The notes: generated by a model not told the origin, from the letters alone. Shown: positions 17,868 to 28,967, counted from the stretch's first letter. The stretch is 64,000 nucleotides of DNA from Lysobacter sp. 5GHs7-4 (GCF_021284765.1 NZ_CP089924.1:3738001-3802000); one strand, 5' to 3'. Made by a program: numbers and translations.

Positions 17868-18338
17868 TCAGCGCCCCTGATCGTTCTTTTCGCGCGAGCG
17901 ATCGCGCAACAGATACAGCTCCGGGATTTCCGGCAAGGCGTGCAACAGTTCTGAGCTGCGGCTGCACATGCTCACCGAATGCGGCGCATCCGCATGCAGG
18001 TACAGGACATGAACGCTGTTCGCCTCGACCGGATACCCGCACATGCAGCACTGCACGATGGTCTGCGTGGTGAAGCGCTGCCCGACCCGGTAAGGCCCTT
18101 TCCAGGCTTCGGCCACTTCCCACTCGACCCGCTGCCCTTCGTCCACCGCTCCGTGCGTCTTCGATTCGCCAGACGGCATGGGGCCGTTCGTCACCGAAAT
18201 CGCCTTGGCCGCGACCACCACGCCGGACTCGTCGAACGAGGAGGCGATGTCGCCCGGCGGGACGCAGCTGCAGGCCTGCGCCACTCGCGGGAGCAATGAA
18301 GCAACCAGTATCAGAGCAGCAAGGGCGATGGCGCGCAT
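17868..18338 (-). CDS. Secreted Cys-rich NTR/TIMP-like protein
   Basis: A 156-residue protein with a signal peptide (MRAIALAALILVASLLPRVAQA) cut just before CSC. The mature N-terminus CSCVPPGDIASSFDESGVVVAAKAISV, followed by VEWEVAEAWKGPYRVGQ and paired cysteines (VQCCMCGYP), resembles bacterial netrin/TIMP-like (NTR) domain proteins, a small OB-fold. It probably acts in the periplasm or outside the cell; no target is known. It lies downstream of murA in the same orientation, behind the murA terminator, and 110 bases before the nitrilase-like gene. Confidence 0.55.
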   Translation of the reverse strand: MRAIALAALILVASLLPRVAQACSCVPPGDIASSFDESGVVVAAKAISVTNGPMPSGESKTHGAVDEGQRVEWEVAEAWKGPYRVGQRFTTQTIVQCCMCGYPVEANSVHVLYLHADAPHSVSMCSRSSELLHALPEIPELYLLRDRSREKNDQGR

Positions 18339-18384
18339 GCGGCGATCATGCACGAGCCCACCGCCGCTAGCCAGGGCCGCCCAC

Positions 18385-18413
18385 AAACAAACAGCCCCGC
18401 CGTAGCGGGGCTG
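18385..18413 (-). terminator. Intrinsic terminator of murA
   Basis: On the minus strand the stem AGCCCCGC-TAC-GCGGGGCT is followed by GTTTGTTTG. It lies 27 bases beyond the murA stop codon. Confidence 0.75.
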
Positions 18414-18439
18414 GACGTCGGCACGTGGGCGCTCGGCGA

Positions 18440-19949
<1,510 letters not shown>

Positions 19950-20413
19950 GTCTGGGGCACAGCCTTGGATTCGGTCGGAGGACGACGGCACGACGGTCGG
20001 CGCGATGCTGCGCGCGGCCCGGCGAGCCGTGAGGGATGGGGATGCCGCTGGCGGCCCGCCTGGCGGAGGTCCGCGACGCGCCCGTGCGGGACGCATCGCG
20101 TGTCGCCAGCCCGGAATCCAGCGGGCGCGCTCGCGGCGCCGCCAGCGCTTGCGCGCGGGTTGCGCCGACGCGGCCAGTCCCTGGCCGCGCTAGCTGGGCG
20201 TCACGACGCCCGGCTAGACGGGCATTCAGCGGACGAACCGCATAGAATTCGCGGATTAGCCTAGCGGAAAGCCCCGCGGTCCGGAATGGCGGCACGGGAA
20301 CGGCCCGTCCTGCCGGCCACGCGACCCAGCCGACCCGGCCCTTGCGCCGCGGCCCGCCGGCCCCCTTTCGACCCGGAGCGTCCGCCGCTCCGTCTCCAGA
20401 GCGACCTGTGCCG
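19950..20413. other. 464-base divergent intergenic region with two tandem hairpins
   Basis: No gene is supported. It separates ibaG-murA (minus) from the kdsD operon (plus). Two adjacent inverted repeats stand out: arms 20169-20177/20181-20189 (CGCGGCCAG / CTGGCCGCG, perfect) and 20190-20202/20205-20217 (CTAGCTGGGCGTC / GACGCCCGGCTAG, one G-T). Neither is followed by a T-run. A -10-like TAGAAT is at 20243-20248. The hairpins may act in the kdsD leader or as a binding site. Confidence 0.6.
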
Positions 20414-21430
20414 ATGACGATGCCTTCCCTCAACGCGGCCCCCGCCCCGCACCCGGTCTCCGACGCCGGCCTGGCCGCCAGCGGCCGGCGCGTGTTCGAG
20501 ATCGAGGGCCAGGCGCTGGCGGCGGTCGCGCAGCGGCTGGACGGCGCCTTCACCGCGGCCTGCCGGCTGATGCTGGAATCGCGCGGCCGCGTGGTCTGCA
20601 CCGGCATGGGCAAATCCGGCCACGTCGCGCGCAAGATCGCCGCGACCCTGGCCTCGACCGGCACCCCGGCCTTCTACGTGCACCCGGGCGAAGCCGGCCA
20701 CGGCGATCTGGGCATGATCACCGACGCCGACATCGTGCTGGCCCTGTCCTATTCGGGCGAGAGCGACGAGGTGCTGATGCTGCTGCCGGTGCTCAAGCGC
20801 CAGGGCAACAAGCTGATCTCGATGACCGGCCGCGCGCAGTCGACGATGGCGCGCGAGGCCGACGTGCACCTGGACGTCAGCGTGCCGGCCGAAGCCTGCC
20901 CGCTGGCGCTGGCGCCGACCTCCAGCACCACCGCCTCGCTGGCGATGGGCGACGCGCTGGCGGTGGCGCTGCTGGAGGCGCGCGGCTTCACCGCCGACGA
21001 CTTCGCGCGCTCGCACCCGGCCGGCGCGTTGGGCCGGCGCCTGCTGCTGCACATCACCGACATCATGCATGCCGGCGAGGACGTGCCGCGCATCACAGCC
21101 GACGCCAGCGTCAGCGAGGCGCTGGTGGAGATGAGCCGCAAGCGCCTGGGCATGACCGCGGTGGTCGACGACGGCGGCCGCCTGCTGGGCCTGTACACCG
21201 ACGGCGACTTGCGCCGCACCCTGGACGATCCGGGCGTGGACCTGCGCTCGACCCGCATCCTCGAGGTGATGACGCGCGCGCCCAAGACCATCGGCCCGGA
21301 GGCGCTGGCGGTGGAGGCCGCCCAGCTCATGGAAACCCACAAGATCAGTGGCCTGCTGGTGGTGGACGCTGAACAGCGCGTGGTCGGCGCTCTCAATATT
21401 CATGACTTGTTGCGCGCTAGAGTGGTTTAA
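20414..21430 (+). CDS. kdsD: D-arabinose 5-phosphate isomerase
   Basis: A 338-residue enzyme interconverting ribulose 5-phosphate and arabinose 5-phosphate, the first step to Kdo of LPS. It has an N-terminal SIS domain (CTGMGKSGHVARKIAATLASTGTP, then SYSGESDEV) and two C-terminal CBS domains (from about residue 220). Length and order match KdsD. ATG 20414 or 20420 can serve as start. It begins the run kdsD-kdsC-lptC-lptA-lptB-rpoN that supplies Kdo and exports LPS. Confidence 0.93.
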   Translation: MTMPSLNAAPAPHPVSDAGLAASGRRVFEIEGQALAAVAQRLDGAFTAACRLMLESRGRVVCTGMGKSGHVARKIAATLASTGTPAFYVHPGEAGHGDLGMITDADIVLALSYSGESDEVLMLLPVLKRQGNKLISMTGRAQSTMAREADVHLDVSVPAEACPLALAPTSSTTASLAMGDALAVALLEARGFTADDFARSHPAGALGRRLLLHITDIMHAGEDVPRITADASVSEALVEMSRKRLGMTAVVDDGGRLLGLYTDGDLRRTLDDPGVDLRSTRILEVMTRAPKTIGPEALAVEAAQLMETHKISGLLVVDAEQRVVGALNIHDLLRARVV

Positions 21431-21516
21431 AGGCCAGGATTCGGGATCCGCGATCCCCTGACCGCCCGATCGCCCCACCTGCAGCCCGCGGCCCACCCCT
21501 TTCCGAATCCCCCCAC

Positions 21517-22065
21517 GTGCCCTACAGCCACCTCAACGACTACCCCGCCGAAGTCCGCGAACGCGCCGCCCGCATCCGGCTGGCCTGCTTCGACGTCGAC
21601 GGCACCCTGACCGACGGCCGCCTGATCTTCGACAGCGAGGGCCGCGAGCTCAAGGCCTTCCACGTCCACGACGGCCAGGGCCTGGTGTTGCTGCGCAAGA
21701 CCGGCTTCGCGGTGGCGTTCGTGACCGCGCGCGCCAGCACCATCGCCGAGCAGCGTGCCGCCGAACTGGGCCTGGAAGCGCACACGCGCGTGGCCGACAA
21801 GCTGGCCTGCGTGCGCGAGATCGCCCAGCGCCTGGGCATCGGCCTGGACGAGGTCGCCTTCATGGGCGACGACCTGCCCGACCTGCGCGTGATGGCCCAT
21901 GTCGGCCTTTCGGTCGCGCCGGCCAACGCCCACCCCTGGGTGCGCGAGCGTGTGCACTGGCGCACCGGCGCGCAGGGCGGCGCCGGCGCCGGCCGCGAAC
22001 TGTGCGACCTGCTGCTGGCCGCGCAGGGCCACGCCGAGCGCGTGCTGGCGCAGGTGCTGGAATGA
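21517..22065 (+). CDS. kdsC: 3-deoxy-D-manno-octulosonate 8-phosphate phosphatase
   Basis: A 182-residue HAD phosphatase releasing Kdo from Kdo-8-phosphate. The nucleophile motif is CFDVDGTLTDG near residue 27. FVTARAS is the second HAD motif and FMGDDLPDL the acidic metal-binding motif. GTG at 21517 gives the expected N-terminus, as no ATG precedes conserved sequence. It ends overlapping lptC. Confidence 0.92.
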   Translation: MPYSHLNDYPAEVRERAARIRLACFDVDGTLTDGRLIFDSEGRELKAFHVHDGQGLVLLRKTGFAVAFVTARASTIAEQRAAELGLEAHTRVADKLACVREIAQRLGIGLDEVAFMGDDLPDLRVMAHVGLSVAPANAHPWVRERVHWRTGAQGGAGAGRELCDLLLAAQGHAERVLAQVLE

Positions 22066-22628
22066 GCTGGCGCTCGATGATCACCGTGTTCCTGCTGCTG
22101 GGCGCGCTGGCCAGCGGCTGGGCGCTGTGGTCGCAGCGCAACAAGGACCACGGCGGCCCCAAGGCCGGCGGCCGCTCCGACTACGTGCTCAACGACTTCG
22201 AAGTGGTGGTGCTGGACAAGCAGGGCAAGGAATCCTTCACCTTACGCGCGCCCAAGCTGACCCGCGACCCCAATATCAAGACCATGGACATCGCCACGCC
22301 GACCTTCCTGATCCCGCCCGCGGCCGGTGCCGGCGGCGGCGCCTGGGAAGTGAAGTCCAAGAGCGCCTGGGTCAGCGCCAAGGCCGACGAGGTGCGTCTG
22401 CGCGGCCAGGTGCAGGCCGACAGCACCAACGCCGGCGGCAAGCCGATCAGCATCGCCACCGAGGAACTGAATGTGTTCCCCGACACCAACAAGGCGACCT
22501 CGGCCGTTCCGGTTAAGGTAGTTCAGCCCGGGACTATAATGACCGGCTCGGGATTGCAGGCCGATCTCGAAACCAAGAACGTCAACATCCCCAACGTCAA
22601 GGTCCGCTATGAAGCGAAAGCCCGCTAA
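22062..22628 (+). CDS. lptC: LPS export system protein LptC
   Basis: A 188-residue bitopic inner-membrane protein with one N-terminal membrane helix (residues ~7-23, ITVFLLLGALASGWALW) and a periplasmic beta-jellyroll. LptC passes LPS from LptB2FG to LptA. Identification rests on topology, length, the F-x-LRAPKL strand pattern and location between kdsC and lptA. ATG overlaps the kdsC stop. Confidence 0.88.
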   Translation: MSWRSMITVFLLLGALASGWALWSQRNKDHGGPKAGGRSDYVLNDFEVVVLDKQGKESFTLRAPKLTRDPNIKTMDIATPTFLIPPAAGAGGGAWEVKSKSAWVSAKADEVRLRGQVQADSTNAGGKPISIATEELNVFPDTNKATSAVPVKVVQPGTIMTGSGLQADLETKNVNIPNVKVRYEAKAR

Positions 22629-23136
22629 GCCGCAGGTGCTGTGCCTGATCGTCGCCCTGCTGGCGGCCACCGCGGCGCATGCGCGTTCTTCGGACCGCAA
22701 CCAGCCCATGGATGTCGGCGCCGACCACAGCAACTGCTCGGTCGCCAGCGACACCGGCCCCTGCGTCCTCACCGGCAGCGTCAAGATCGTCCAGGGCACC
22801 TTGGTCATCAACGCCGCCAAGGCCGACATCAAGCGCGCCGACGGCGACATCAGCTACGTCACGCTGACCGGCTCGCAGGTGACCTTGAAGCAGGAGCTCG
22901 ACGACGGCTCGCCGTTCAACGGCCGCGCCAACAAAGTCGACTACGACATGCCCAAGGACACCGTGATCCTCACCGGCAACGCCTACGTCGACAAGGCCGG
23001 CGACACGATCAAGAGCGAGCGCATCGTCTACAACATGAAGACCGGCCAGATCGAAAGCGGTGGCACCGGCAGCCGCGTGAACCTGCGCCTGCAGCCCAAG
23101 GGCAAGCCCGCGACGCCGGCCAAGGGAGGCCGCTGA
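22609..23136 (+). CDS. lptA: LPS transport periplasmic protein LptA
   Basis: A 175-residue periplasmic protein with a signal peptide (ends near AAHA) and an OstA-type beta-jellyroll, beginning [14 protein letters not shown] and containing [21 protein letters not shown]. It bridges LptC to LptD across the periplasm. The C-terminus is Lys/Pro/Gly-rich. The start lies inside the lptC end (20-base overlap) and the stop overlaps lptB by one base, indicating tight coupling. Confidence 0.9.
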   Translation: MKRKPAKPQVLCLIVALLAATAAHARSSDRNQPMDVGADHSNCSVASDTGPCVLTGSVKIVQGTLVINAAKADIKRADGDISYVTLTGSQVTLKQELDDGSPFNGRANKVDYDMPKDTVILTGNAYVDKAGDTIKSERIVYNMKTGQIESGGTGSRVNLRLQPKGKPATPAKGGR

Positions 23137-23855
23137 TGCTGGTCGCCCGCGGCCTGCGCAAGGCTTACCGTTCGCGCGAAGTGGTGCGCGACTTCGGCCT
23201 GACGTTGGACGCCGGCGAAGTGGTCGGTCTGCTCGGTCCCAACGGCGCCGGCAAGACCACCTGCTTCTACATGATCGTCGGCCTGGTCCCGGCCGATGCC
23301 GGCCAGATCGTGCTGGACGGCAAGGACATCACCAGCGAGCCGATGTACGCGCGCGCCAAGTACGGCGTGGGCTATCTGCCGCAGGAACCGTCGGTGTTCC
23401 GCAAGCTCAGCGTGGCCGACAACCTGCGCCTGGTGTTGGAACTGCGCGACGACCTGGACCGCAACGGCCGCGAACGCGAGCTGGCCAACCTGATGGACGA
23501 GCTGCAGGTCGCCCATGTCGCCGACCAGATCGGCGCCAGCCTGTCCGGCGGCGAGCGCCGCCGCGTCGAAATCGCGCGCGCGCTGGCGGCCAAGCCGCGG
23601 CTGATGCTGCTGGACGAACCCTTCGCCGGTGTCGACCCCATTTCGGTCGGCGAGATCCAGCGAATCGTGCGCCACCTCAAGAATCGCGGCATCGGTGTGC
23701 TGATCACCGACCATAACGTGCGCGAGACCTTGGGCATTTGCGACCGGGCGTATATCCTCAACGAAGGCGGCGTGCTCGCGCAGGGGGCTCCGGACGCGCT
23801 GCTGGCCAATCCCGACGTCCGTCGCGTGTACCTGGGCGAAACCTTCCGCCTGTAG
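23136..23855 (+). CDS. lptB: LPS export ABC transporter ATP-binding protein LptB
   Basis: A 239-residue ABC ATPase. Walker A is GPNGAGKTT near residue 37, the Q-loop is [13 protein letters not shown], the signature is [15 protein letters not shown], Walker B is [13 protein letters not shown] and the switch His is in ITDHNVRE. The PSVFRKLSV segment is typical of LptB. It powers LPS extraction with LptFG, whose genes are not in the window. rpoN follows, as in many proteobacteria. Confidence 0.95.
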   Translation: MLVARGLRKAYRSREVVRDFGLTLDAGEVVGLLGPNGAGKTTCFYMIVGLVPADAGQIVLDGKDITSEPMYARAKYGVGYLPQEPSVFRKLSVADNLRLVLELRDDLDRNGRERELANLMDELQVAHVADQIGASLSGGERRRVEIARALAAKPRLMLLDEPFAGVDPISVGEIQRIVRHLKNRGIGVLITDHNVRETLGICDRAYILNEGGVLAQGAPDALLANPDVRRVYLGETFRL

Positions 23856-23964
23856 CCTTAGCCGATTGCACAATTCGATCGCGCAGGGTTCCAGGCGTGG
23901 CGTTCGCCCGACCCGGAACGCGCATGCGGCCGCCCGCCCTATCAGGTCGCGTTAGACACCCAGC

Positions 23965-25410
23965 ATGAAGCCCCGCCTGCAAGCCTCGCTAGGACAACAG
24001 TTGGTGATGACGCCGCAGCTGCGTCAGGCCATCCGTCTGTTGCAGCTGTCGGCGGTGGAGCTGGAAGCCGAACTGGTCACCGCGGTGGAGAGCAATCCGC
24101 TGCTGGACTGGACCGAGACCGCGATCAGCGTCAGCAACGGCGCCGGCACCGGCAGCAGCGGCGACGAACGCGAGAGCAGCGCGCCCGAGTCCTCCGGCGA
24201 GGACCGCGAGTCGCTGCCGCCGGAAGCCGACTGGGGCGCCGGCGACGGCGAGCCCTGGTATCAGCGCATCGGCCCCTCCGACCAGGACGACGACGGCCCG
24301 GTCGCCGAACAGGTCGCCGATTCCGACACCCTGCACGACCACCTGCTGTGGCAACTGCACCTGAGCCCGCTGACCGCGCGCGACCGCCTGATCGGCGTGT
24401 CGCTGATCGAGGCCATCGACGACGACGGCTACCTGCGCGAGCCGCTGGACGCGATCGCCGCTTCGCTGGGCCCGGCGATCGACGCCGGCCTGGACGAGCT
24501 GACCACGGTGCTGCATCAGATCCAGCGCTACGACCCGGTCGGCGTGGGCGCCCGCTCGCTGGGCGAGTGCCTGCGCCTGCAACTGGGCCAGCTGCCCGCC
24601 GACACCGCCGGGCGCGAACTGGCCAACCAGCTCGCCAACGGGCCGCTGGAACGCCTGCCGCGCGTCGGCGTGGCCGGGCTGGCGGCCGAACTCAAATTGG
24701 ACGTGGCCGAGGTCGAGACCGCGGTGCAGCTGCTGCGCTCGCTGGACCCGCGCCCGGGCGCCCAGATCGGCGCCATCGCCGCCGACACCTACGTGGCGCC
24801 GGACGTGGTGATCTGGCGCCAGCACGGTCTGTGGCGCGTCGCCCTGGCCGACGGCATGCGCCCACGGATTTCGATCCACCGCGGCTACGAGGGCATGATC
24901 CGCCATGCCAGCGCGGCCGATGCCAGTTACCTGCGCGGCCACCTGCAGGAGGCGCGCTGGCTGCTCAAGAGCCTGGAAGCGCGCGGCGACACCCTGCTCA
25001 AGGTGAGCCGCTGCCTGCTCAAGCAGCAGGCCGCGTTCCTGGAGTTCGGCGATAGCGCGCTGCGCCCGCTGACCCTGCGCGAGGTCGCCAACGAAATCGG
25101 CCTGCACGAATCCACGGTTTCGCGCGCGATCTCGCGCAAGTACGCGCGCACCCCGCGCGGCACCGTGCCGCTGCGCGCCTTTTTCGCCTCCGGCATCGAG
25201 ACCGGCACCGGCGGCGAGGCCTCCAGCACCGCGATCCAGGCCATGATCCGGCGCCTGATCGAGGCCGAAAACCCGCGCAAGCCGCTGTCCGACGCGCGCC
25301 TGGCCGAAACCCTCAAGGCCACCGGCGTGCCGGTGGCGCGCCGCACCGTGGCCAAGTACCGCGAGGCGATGAGCATCCCGTCGTCGCAGGACCGGGTGCG
25401 GATCGGCTGA
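23965..25410 (+). CDS. rpoN: RNA polymerase sigma-54 factor
   Basis: A 481-residue sigma-54. Region I is the Gln/Leu-rich N-terminus (QASLGQQLVMTPQLRQAIRLLQ), needed for activator response. An acidic region II follows (residues ~50-120). Region III carries core-binding, the HTH (LREVANEIGLHESTVSRAISRKY) and the RpoN box RRTVAKYREAM near the C-terminus. All elements appear intact. Placement after lptB and before hpf-ptsN is the classic order. Confidence 0.95.
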   Translation: MKPRLQASLGQQLVMTPQLRQAIRLLQLSAVELEAELVTAVESNPLLDWTETAISVSNGAGTGSSGDERESSAPESSGEDRESLPPEADWGAGDGEPWYQRIGPSDQDDDGPVAEQVADSDTLHDHLLWQLHLSPLTARDRLIGVSLIEAIDDDGYLREPLDAIAASLGPAIDAGLDELTTVLHQIQRYDPVGVGARSLGECLRLQLGQLPADTAGRELANQLANGPLERLPRVGVAGLAAELKLDVAEVETAVQLLRSLDPRPGAQIGAIAADTYVAPDVVIWRQHGLWRVALADGMRPRISIHRGYEGMIRHASAADASYLRGHLQEARWLLKSLEARGDTLLKVSRCLLKQQAAFLEFGDSALRPLTLREVANEIGLHESTVSRAISRKYARTPRGTVPLRAFFASGIETGTGGEASSTAIQAMIRRLIEAENPRKPLSDARLAETLKATGVPVARRTVAKYREAMSIPSSQDRVRIG

Positions 25411-25712
25411 AGGCGGCCCTCAGCCGCCCTGCGGGCACCTACTCCCGCCGGCGGGAATGGGGACGCCCCACGCGTGGAGCACTCGCACTCTCCGCGTGGA
25501 ACATTTTTCACACCCCGCATTAACTCCGTTTTTACTCTCGCCTCCGACTTTGGTCGCAGCTCCACGCCGAACCTGTATCGGATCCGGATTTTTAACGCCA
25601 GCCGCCAAATTTCGTGTCGCAAACCCCTTGCGCGCCATCGCCATCGTGCGATGCTGGGCTCGTGGCTCCGGCTACGGAGCCGCATTCCCTGCAACGTGTA
25701 AGGAGGCCTCCG
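25411..25712. other. 302-base gap between rpoN and hpf
   Basis: No gene. It contains a perfect 14-base palindrome TCCCGCCGGCGGGA (25443-25456), then CCACGCGTGG (25469-25478) with its GCGTGGA half repeated at 25494-25500. An AT-richer stretch near 25500-25620 probably holds the hpf promoter, but I cannot fix a start site. Confidence 0.5.
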
Positions 25713-26039
25713 ATGCGTATCGAAACCCACAGCCAGCAGATCGAAGTCACCAGCGCCCTGCGTGACTACGTCGAGACCAAGCTGGCGCGGCTGCAACGTC
25801 ATTACGAACAGCCTTTCGACATTCGCACCCAACTCAGCCTCGACAAGCCCGACCATCGCGCCGAAGCGACCGTGAACCTGGCCGGCCGCACCCTGCATTG
25901 CGACGCCGCCGCCATCGACATGTACGCGGCCATCGATCTGCTCGCCGACAAGCTGGACCGCCTGCTGATGAAGCACAAGAGCAAGCTGGTCGACCATCAC
26001 CGCGGAGAAAGTCTCGCCCGGAACGGCGAATTCGGCTGA
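25713..26039 (+). CDS. hpf: Ribosome hibernation promoting factor, short form
   Basis: A 108-residue ribosome-associated inhibitor of the short HPF/RaiA type, which binds the 30S decoding region in stationary phase. Conserved pattern: IEVTSALRDYVETKLARLQRHYE, DHRAEATVNLAGRTLHCDAAAIDMYAAIDLLADKLDRLL. No C-terminal dimerisation domain, so short form. A textbook AAGGAGG precedes the ATG. It sits in the usual rpoN-hpf-ptsN order. Confidence 0.92.
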   Translation: MRIETHSQQIEVTSALRDYVETKLARLQRHYEQPFDIRTQLSLDKPDHRAEATVNLAGRTLHCDAAAIDMYAAIDLLADKLDRLLMKHKSKLVDHHRGESLARNGEFG

Positions 26040-26048
26040 TCGTTCGGG

Positions 26049-26054
26049 GATAAT
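26049..26054 (+). promoter_or_regulatory. -10-like GATAAT upstream of ptsN
   Basis: GATAAT followed by GCGG lies 28 bases before the ptsN start, of the same type as elements before mgtE and hemE. No -35 is evident. Confidence 0.35.
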
Positions 26055-26082
26055 GCGGCGCCTCCCGACGCCGTGTTGAACG

Positions 26083-26556
26083 ATGCCGCTTCATGAACTG
26101 CTGAGCGCGCAACGGGTCGCGATCCTGGAGCAATCCAGCGATCGCGACGCCGTGCTGGACGCCGCCGCGCGCCTGCTGGGCGACGGCACGCCGTCGGCGA
26201 TCCGCGCCATCGGCGACAGCCTGCGCGAGCGCGAGCGCCTGGCCAGCACCGCCATCGGCCACGGCGTGGCCATCCCGCACGGCCGCAGCGCCCTGTTCGA
26301 GGACAGCCGCGGCGCCTTCCTGCGCCTGGAAGAACCGGTAGACTTCGGCGCCGCCGACGGCGAAAAGGTCGACCTGGTGCTCGCCATGACCGTGCCCGAA
26401 CACTACGTGCAACAGCATCTGCAGCAGCTGGCCGAACTGGCCGAGCGCTTCGGCGACCCCGAATACCGCGCCGCCCTGCGCGCGGCGGCCGACGCCGACG
26501 AACTGGGCTGGCGCCTGCTCGGCGGCGGCGCATTGCGCAGCGGAGCGCGCGCATGA
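26083..26556 (+). CDS. ptsN: PTS IIA-like nitrogen regulatory protein PtsN
   Basis: A 157-residue EIIA of the nitrogen-related PTS. The phosphorylated residue is His66 in [11 protein letters not shown]. PtsN is a regulator, not a transporter part; in other bacteria it affects K+ uptake, nitrogen and envelope functions depending on phosphorylation. It overlaps hprK by 4 bases (ATGA). Together with the HPr and EI genes 3.5 kb downstream it forms a regulatory phosphorelay. Confidence 0.92.
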   Translation: MPLHELLSAQRVAILEQSSDRDAVLDAAARLLGDGTPSAIRAIGDSLRERERLASTAIGHGVAIPHGRSALFEDSRGAFLRLEEPVDFGAADGEKVDLVLAMTVPEHYVQQHLQQLAELAERFGDPEYRAALRAAADADELGWRLLGGGALRSGARA

Positions 26557-27503
26557 CCACCAGCATCAGCGCCGGCGAACTGTTCGAGCAGCAGCGCGAA
26601 CGTCTGGATCTGCGCTGGCTGGCCGGCCAGCGCGGCGACGACCGCGTGGTGGCGGCGGTGGAGACCGTCGCGCGCCGCCCCTCGCTGGCCGGTTACCTCA
26701 ACGCGATCTACCCCAACAAGGTGCAGATTCTGGGCAGCGAGGAGCTGTCCTGGCTGGACGGCCTGGACTCGCGCCTGCGTTGGGAAACCATCGAGAAGAT
26801 CATCCAGTTCCGCCCGCTGGCGCTGGTGATCAGCAAGAACCAGGCCTGCCCCGAAGACCTGCGCCAGGCCGCCGAGGAAAGCGGCACCGCGCTGTGGGTC
26901 TCGCCGCGGCGCGGCCACGAACTGCTCAACCACCTGCAGTACCACCTGGCGCGCACGCTGGCGCCGCGCATCACCATGCACGGCGTGTTCATGGAGATCT
27001 ATTCGATCGGCGTGCTGATCACCGGCGAATCCGGATCGGGCAAGAGCGAGCTGGCGCTGGAACTGGTCACTCGCGGCCATCGCCTGGTCGCCGACGACGC
27101 GCCCGAGTTCACCCAGATCGCGCCCGACGTGCTCGACGGCACCTGCCCGGAGATGCTGCAGGATCTGCTGGAAGTGCGCGGCCTGGGCGTGCTCAACATC
27201 CGCCAGATGTTCGGCGACACCGCGGTCAAGAACAACAAGTACCTGCGCCTGATCGTGCACCTGACCAAGCCGATGACCGAGCCCCTGCCCTCGGGCATCG
27301 AGCGCCTCACCGGCGACACCGGCCTGCGCCGGGTGCTGGACCTGGACGTGCCGATGATCACCCTGCCCGTCATGCCCGGCCGCAACCTCGCGGTGCTGAC
27401 CGAGGCGGCCACGCGCCTGCACAGCCTGCGCATGAAGGGCCTGGACCCGGCCGCGGCGTTCATCGCGCGCCACAGCAATTTCCTCGAGCGCGGCGAATCA
27501 TGA
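26553..27503 (+). CDS. hprK: HPr kinase/phosphorylase
   Basis: A 316-residue bifunctional enzyme acting on Ser46 of HPr. Walker A is GESGSGKS at residues 158-165. The HprK signature [21 protein letters not shown] follows near residue 210, with the capping residues for phosphorolysis. The HPr encoded downstream retains Ser46, so the pair is coherent. Overlaps both ptsN and rapZ by 4 bases. In Gram-negative bacteria HprK commonly sits in such a ptsN-hprK-rapZ group rather than in carbon catabolite control operons. Confidence 0.95.
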   Translation: MTTSISAGELFEQQRERLDLRWLAGQRGDDRVVAAVETVARRPSLAGYLNAIYPNKVQILGSEELSWLDGLDSRLRWETIEKIIQFRPLALVISKNQACPEDLRQAAEESGTALWVSPRRGHELLNHLQYHLARTLAPRITMHGVFMEIYSIGVLITGESGSGKSELALELVTRGHRLVADDAPEFTQIAPDVLDGTCPEMLQDLLEVRGLGVLNIRQMFGDTAVKNNKYLRLIVHLTKPMTEPLPSGIERLTGDTGLRRVLDLDVPMITLPVMPGRNLAVLTEAATRLHSLRMKGLDPAAAFIARHSNFLERGES

Positions 27504-28381
27504 ACCAGAGCGTCGAACCGGTCCTGATCATCGTCAGCGGCCTGTCCGGGTCGGGCAAGTCGGTGGCCCTGCACACCTTCGAGGATCTGGGCTACTACTG
27601 CGTCGACAACCTGCCCGCCGAACTGCTGCCCGAGTTCGTGCGCAGCGTGGTCAAGGCCGACGACGGCGCGCCGGCCAAGCTCGCGGTCAGCATCGACGTG
27701 CGCAACCGCCACAGCGACCTGGCCAATATTCCCGGCTGGTTGTCGACCGTGGGCGCGCTGGGCGTGGATCCCAAGCTGGTGTTCTTCGACGCCCGCGACG
27801 AGGTGCTGCTCAAGCGTTACGCCGACACCCGCCGCCGCCACCCGCTGAGCCAGCTCGGCCTGGCGCTGGCCGACGCGATCGCGCTGGAACACCAGGTGCT
27901 GCGCCCGCTGCGCCAGATCGCCGACGCCGTGGTCGACACCAGCGACCTCAACGTGCACCAGCTGCGTCGCTACGTGATCACCGAATTCGGCATGGGCGGC
28001 GAGACCGGCATGTCGCTGCTGTTCGAGTCCTTCGCCTACCGCCGCGGCGTGCCCGCCGACGCCGACTTCGTGTTCGACGCGCGCGCGCTGCCGAACCCGC
28101 ATTGGGATCCGACGCTGCGCCCGCTGTCCGGTCGCGACGCCGGCGTGCGCGACTACCTGCAGGCGCAGCCCTACGTGCAGCAGTTCGTCGGCCAGATCGG
28201 CGAGTTCCTCGATACCTGGCTGCCGCGCCTGCAGGCCGACAGCACGCGCAGCTACGCCACCGTCGCCTTCGGCTGCACCGGCGGCCGCCATCGCTCGGTG
28301 TACCTGGCCGAACGTCTGGCCGAACACGCGCGCGAGCGCGGCTGGAACGAAGTCGCGGTGCATCATCGCGAACTGGACTGA
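27500..28381 (+). CDS. rapZ: RNase adapter protein RapZ
   Basis: A 293-residue P-loop protein (GLSGSGKS near residues 14-21) with the C-terminal RNA-binding part ending in [19 protein letters not shown]. In enterobacteria RapZ guides RNase E to sRNA GlmZ to control glmS and amino-sugar supply. That would fit this window's envelope and MurNAc-salvage genes, but the sRNA partner outside enterobacteria is unknown. Start overlaps the hprK stop. Confidence 0.93.
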   Translation: MNQSVEPVLIIVSGLSGSGKSVALHTFEDLGYYCVDNLPAELLPEFVRSVVKADDGAPAKLAVSIDVRNRHSDLANIPGWLSTVGALGVDPKLVFFDARDEVLLKRYADTRRRHPLSQLGLALADAIALEHQVLRPLRQIADAVVDTSDLNVHQLRRYVITEFGMGGETGMSLLFESFAYRRGVPADADFVFDARALPNPHWDPTLRPLSGRDAGVRDYLQAQPYVQQFVGQIGEFLDTWLPRLQADSTRSYATVAFGCTGGRHRSVYLAERLAEHARERGWNEVAVHHRELD

Positions 28382-28559
28382 GCGCTAAGTTCCTGCGCGA
28401 CGCGCGCCTGTTCATCGCAGGCGCATCCTGGAACGGTGAACGGGCGCATCCGCACCCGCCTTACGAAACCTTTGCGCATTCCTGTCGCGGCTCTACGCCC
28501 GCGCACGTACGGTGAATGCGCGCTGCCGCGCAGCGCACTCCGCCCCTCGGAGCATCGCC

Positions 28560-28910
28560 ATGAGCCGCAAGCCCCGCACCGCGCTGTCCCTGTCGATCGC
28601 CTTGTCCGCCCTGCTGGCACTGCCGCCGGCGATCGCCCAATCCGCCGCGCCGCCGCCGCGGGATCCGCCGCCGACCACCGGCAGCGACGCCACGCGCACC
28701 ACCGCGCCGCCCACCGCCAGCAGCCGCATCACGCCCACCTTCGCCGAGTTCGACGTCGACAGCGACGGCAAGATCAGCAAGGCCGAAGCCGCGGTCGACG
28801 GCGAGCTCACGCGCGATTTCGCCAAGCGCGATCAGGACATGGACGGCGCGCTGAGCGAAGCCGAGTACCACGCCGGCCCCACCCCGCGCGACGACGGCAA
28901 GCGCAAGTAA
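28560..28910 (+). CDS. Secreted EF-hand calcium-binding protein
   Basis: A 116-residue protein with a signal peptide (residues ~1-27, ends PPAIAQ), a Pro/Ala/Thr-rich linker, and two EF-hand loops: DVDSDGKISKAE and DQDMDGALSEAE. Such small periplasmic EF-hand proteins are frequent in Lysobacter and relatives; function is unknown. ATG 28560 follows TCGGAGC and gives a clean signal peptide; an in-frame ATG at 28512 is less likely. It is inserted between rapZ and the PTS genes, together with the lipoprotein below. Confidence 0.75.
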   Translation: MSRKPRTALSLSIALSALLALPPAIAQSAAPPPRDPPPTTGSDATRTTAPPTASSRITPTFAEFDVDSDGKISKAEAAVDGELTRDFAKRDQDMDGALSEAEYHAGPTPRDDGKRK

Positions 28911-28967
28911 GCCGATCGAAGCGACGTACCCGACGCCTGCGCCGGCCGCCCTTCCAAGGAGCCCCTC

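Noticed and set aside
26999..28366. A 455-codon minus-strand frame opposite hprK and rapZ
   Set aside because: Same shadow composition; hprK and rapZ are intact and overlap in register on the plus strand.
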